From Mollicutes bacterium (GTDB lineage: Bacteria; Bacillota_I; Bacilli_A; RF39; UBA660), in NCBI GenBank assembly GCA_012841465.1, contig DUUS01000098.1:1-14407 (forward strand): a DNA stretch of 14,407 bases, in the 5' to 3' direction. Under the pieces are notes generated by a model. That model made no database searches. It saw only the letters and a list, made by a program, of their open reading frames with translations, and was not told where the DNA came from. The number at the start of each line of letters is the position of its first letter. Positions within the stretch are counted from its first letter, which is position 1. The translations under genes were made by a program, and so were the position numbers. This document shows, in pieces, positions 13,723 to 14,407 of this stretch.

Positions 13723-14073
13723 GGGGTCGTCTTGGCTTCGACAGAATACTAAAGGTATTGTTTGCAAATGGTAACTGCACCTTACGCAGAACAGTTTTTA
13801 AAATTAACTGACAATAAAAATTTTAATCACGCTCTAGCATTTGCCTGATAAGGCATAAGAGCATCATTGAAGCTTTTCTCATAGGGCTTTAATGATTTAT
13901 ATTTATGAGATATGTTTATAAAAGTGTTTTGATTTATAAATGAGAATTTAAAAACTTAGCTAAAGATTTTTTGTTAGATTTAAACTCTTTAGTGAAACAA
14001 CAATCTAACTAAATTTGTAGACGGCAATATATTTATATTTTGGACACCAGTTCAACTCTGGTCGACTCCACCA
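13723..14073 (+). ncRNA. ssrA: Transfer-messenger RNA (tmRNA)
   Basis: One-piece tmRNA of 351 nt that rescues stalled ribosomes with SmpB and adds a degradation tag. The 5' end GGGGTCGTCTTGGCTTCGACA is paired as GGGGTCG with CGACTCC at 14063-14069, and a genomically encoded CCA ends at 14073. The T arm has stem ACCAG/CTGGT around TTCAACT. The tag reading frame probably resumes at GAC (13810) and encodes DNKNFNHALAFA, followed by TGA TAA at 13846-13851. The stop lies in the GCC/GGC-tipped helix expected after the tag. Pseudoknots are likely in 13855-14030 but not traced base by base. The AFA ending is unusual for a non-mycoplasma. Confidence 0.96.
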
Positions 14074-14108
14074 TTTTAATAATAAATAAAATTTCTTTTT
14101 TAGATTTT

Positions 14109-14133
14109 GAAGGGTATAGTACTCTTCTTTTTT
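14109..14133 (+). terminator. Intrinsic terminator of ssrA
   Basis: GAAGGGT (14109-14115) pairs with ACTCTTC (14121-14127) with one G-U wobble around a 5-nt loop, followed by six T. Confidence 0.75.
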
Positions 14134-14163
14134 GTCACTAACTTCACCAACTATCATCCTTAG

Positions 14164-14190
14164 ACCCATATATGTTTGATAAGTATGGGT
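14164..14190. other. Hairpin in the gap after ssrA
   Basis: ACCCATA (14164-14170) and TATGGGT (14184-14190) form a perfect 7-bp inverted repeat with a 13-nt loop. It is flanked by the near-identical direct repeats TGTCACTAACT (14133-14143) and TGTCACTTACT (14203-14213). No convincing gene lies between the terminator and 14353. Function unknown. Confidence 0.4.
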
Positions 14191-14352
14191 TAAAGGGTGC
14201 ACTGTCACTTACTCTAATAATTAATTTTAAATCAAACTCCTTTATGGGATTTTTTTTAAAGAGAAAAATCAGGAATTATTTATATATTTTAAAGGAGATT
14301 GATGAAGAATGTTGTATAATAATATTAGAGAGAGAAAATATTGAGGTGAAAT

Positions 14353-14407
14353 ATGGCTTTTATTGAAAGAAAACAACTTTATAAAAAATTAGAAGAGAAA
14401 AGAAAAA
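14353..14407 (+). CDS. Start of an unidentified gene, cut by the window end
   Basis: Only 18 codons are visible: MAFIERKQLYKKLEEKRK, a basic, helix-prone N-terminus with no signal peptide. The start is supported by GAGGTGA at 14343-14349 and by a TATAAT at 14315-14320 lacking a clear -35. It is too short to assign a family. Confidence 0.6.
   Translation, partial: MAFIERKQLYKKLEEKRK

Noticed and set aside
14005..14208. Minus-strand open frame over the tmRNA 3' end
   Set aside because: It overlaps the structured tmRNA acceptor domain on the opposite strand and shows no protein family signal.
14172..14366. Plus-strand 64-codon open frame in the gap after ssrA
   Set aside because: It has no ribosome site, begins inside a hairpin and overlaps the well-supported start at 14353 in another frame.

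Overview
This is a chromosomal replication-origin neighbourhood of a very AT-rich bacterium related to the Bacillota. TGA is used as a stop codon (recF, yabG, veg, yabP, divIC), so this is not a mycoplasma-type genetic code. A dnaA-dnaN-recF-gyrB-gyrA block, sporulation genes (yabG, yabP, yabQ, spoVG), veg, a ComK-type regulator and parS/Noc-type sites all point to the class Bacilli. Compact gene spacing and a tmRNA tag ending in AFA suggest a reduced, deep-branching member, for example RF39-like or Erysipelotrichia-like. That placement is inference.

Layout. (1) Positions 1-840 carry no gene. They hold a tandem array, in units of about 260 bp, with nine perfect copies of the ParB/Spo0J site parS (core TGTTTCACGTGAAACA) and three copies of the Noc-binding palindrome (ATTTCCCGGGAAAT or one mismatch). 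The window opens at a repeat-unit boundary, so the array may be longer. (2) Positions 841-9643 are all on the minus strand. In transcription order they are dnaA, dnaN, comK, then recF-gyrB-gyrA, with intrinsic terminators after dnaN, comK and gyrA. (3) Positions 9644-10046 are the dnaA upstream region with DnaA-box-like 9-mers. A second group of boxes lies between dnaA and dnaN, so the origin looks bipartite as in Bacillus subtilis. (4) Positions 10047-13689 are on the plus strand: a secreted 3D-domain protein, rsmA, yabG, veg, spoVG, yabP, yabQ and divIC. From rsmA on, this is the order of the B. subtilis ksgA...divIC region with most intervening genes absent. (5) ssrA (tmRNA) follows divIC with its own promoter and terminator. 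A short structured gap and the first codons of an unidentified gene end the window.

How it fits together. All genes point away from the origin and are therefore transcribed with the replication forks. DnaA opens the origin, DnaN clamps the polymerase, gyrase relieves supercoils and RecF acts in gap repair. About 9 kb away the parS/Noc-site array would load ParB, and probably SMC and Noc, giving a compact centromere plus nucleoid-occlusion landmark next to the origin. That array is the most unusual element here. Other points are a short ComK in the place where many Bacilli have yaaA, non-consensus DnaA boxes, altered residues around the gyrase cleavage site in both subunits, a divergent RecF, and the unusual tmRNA tag.
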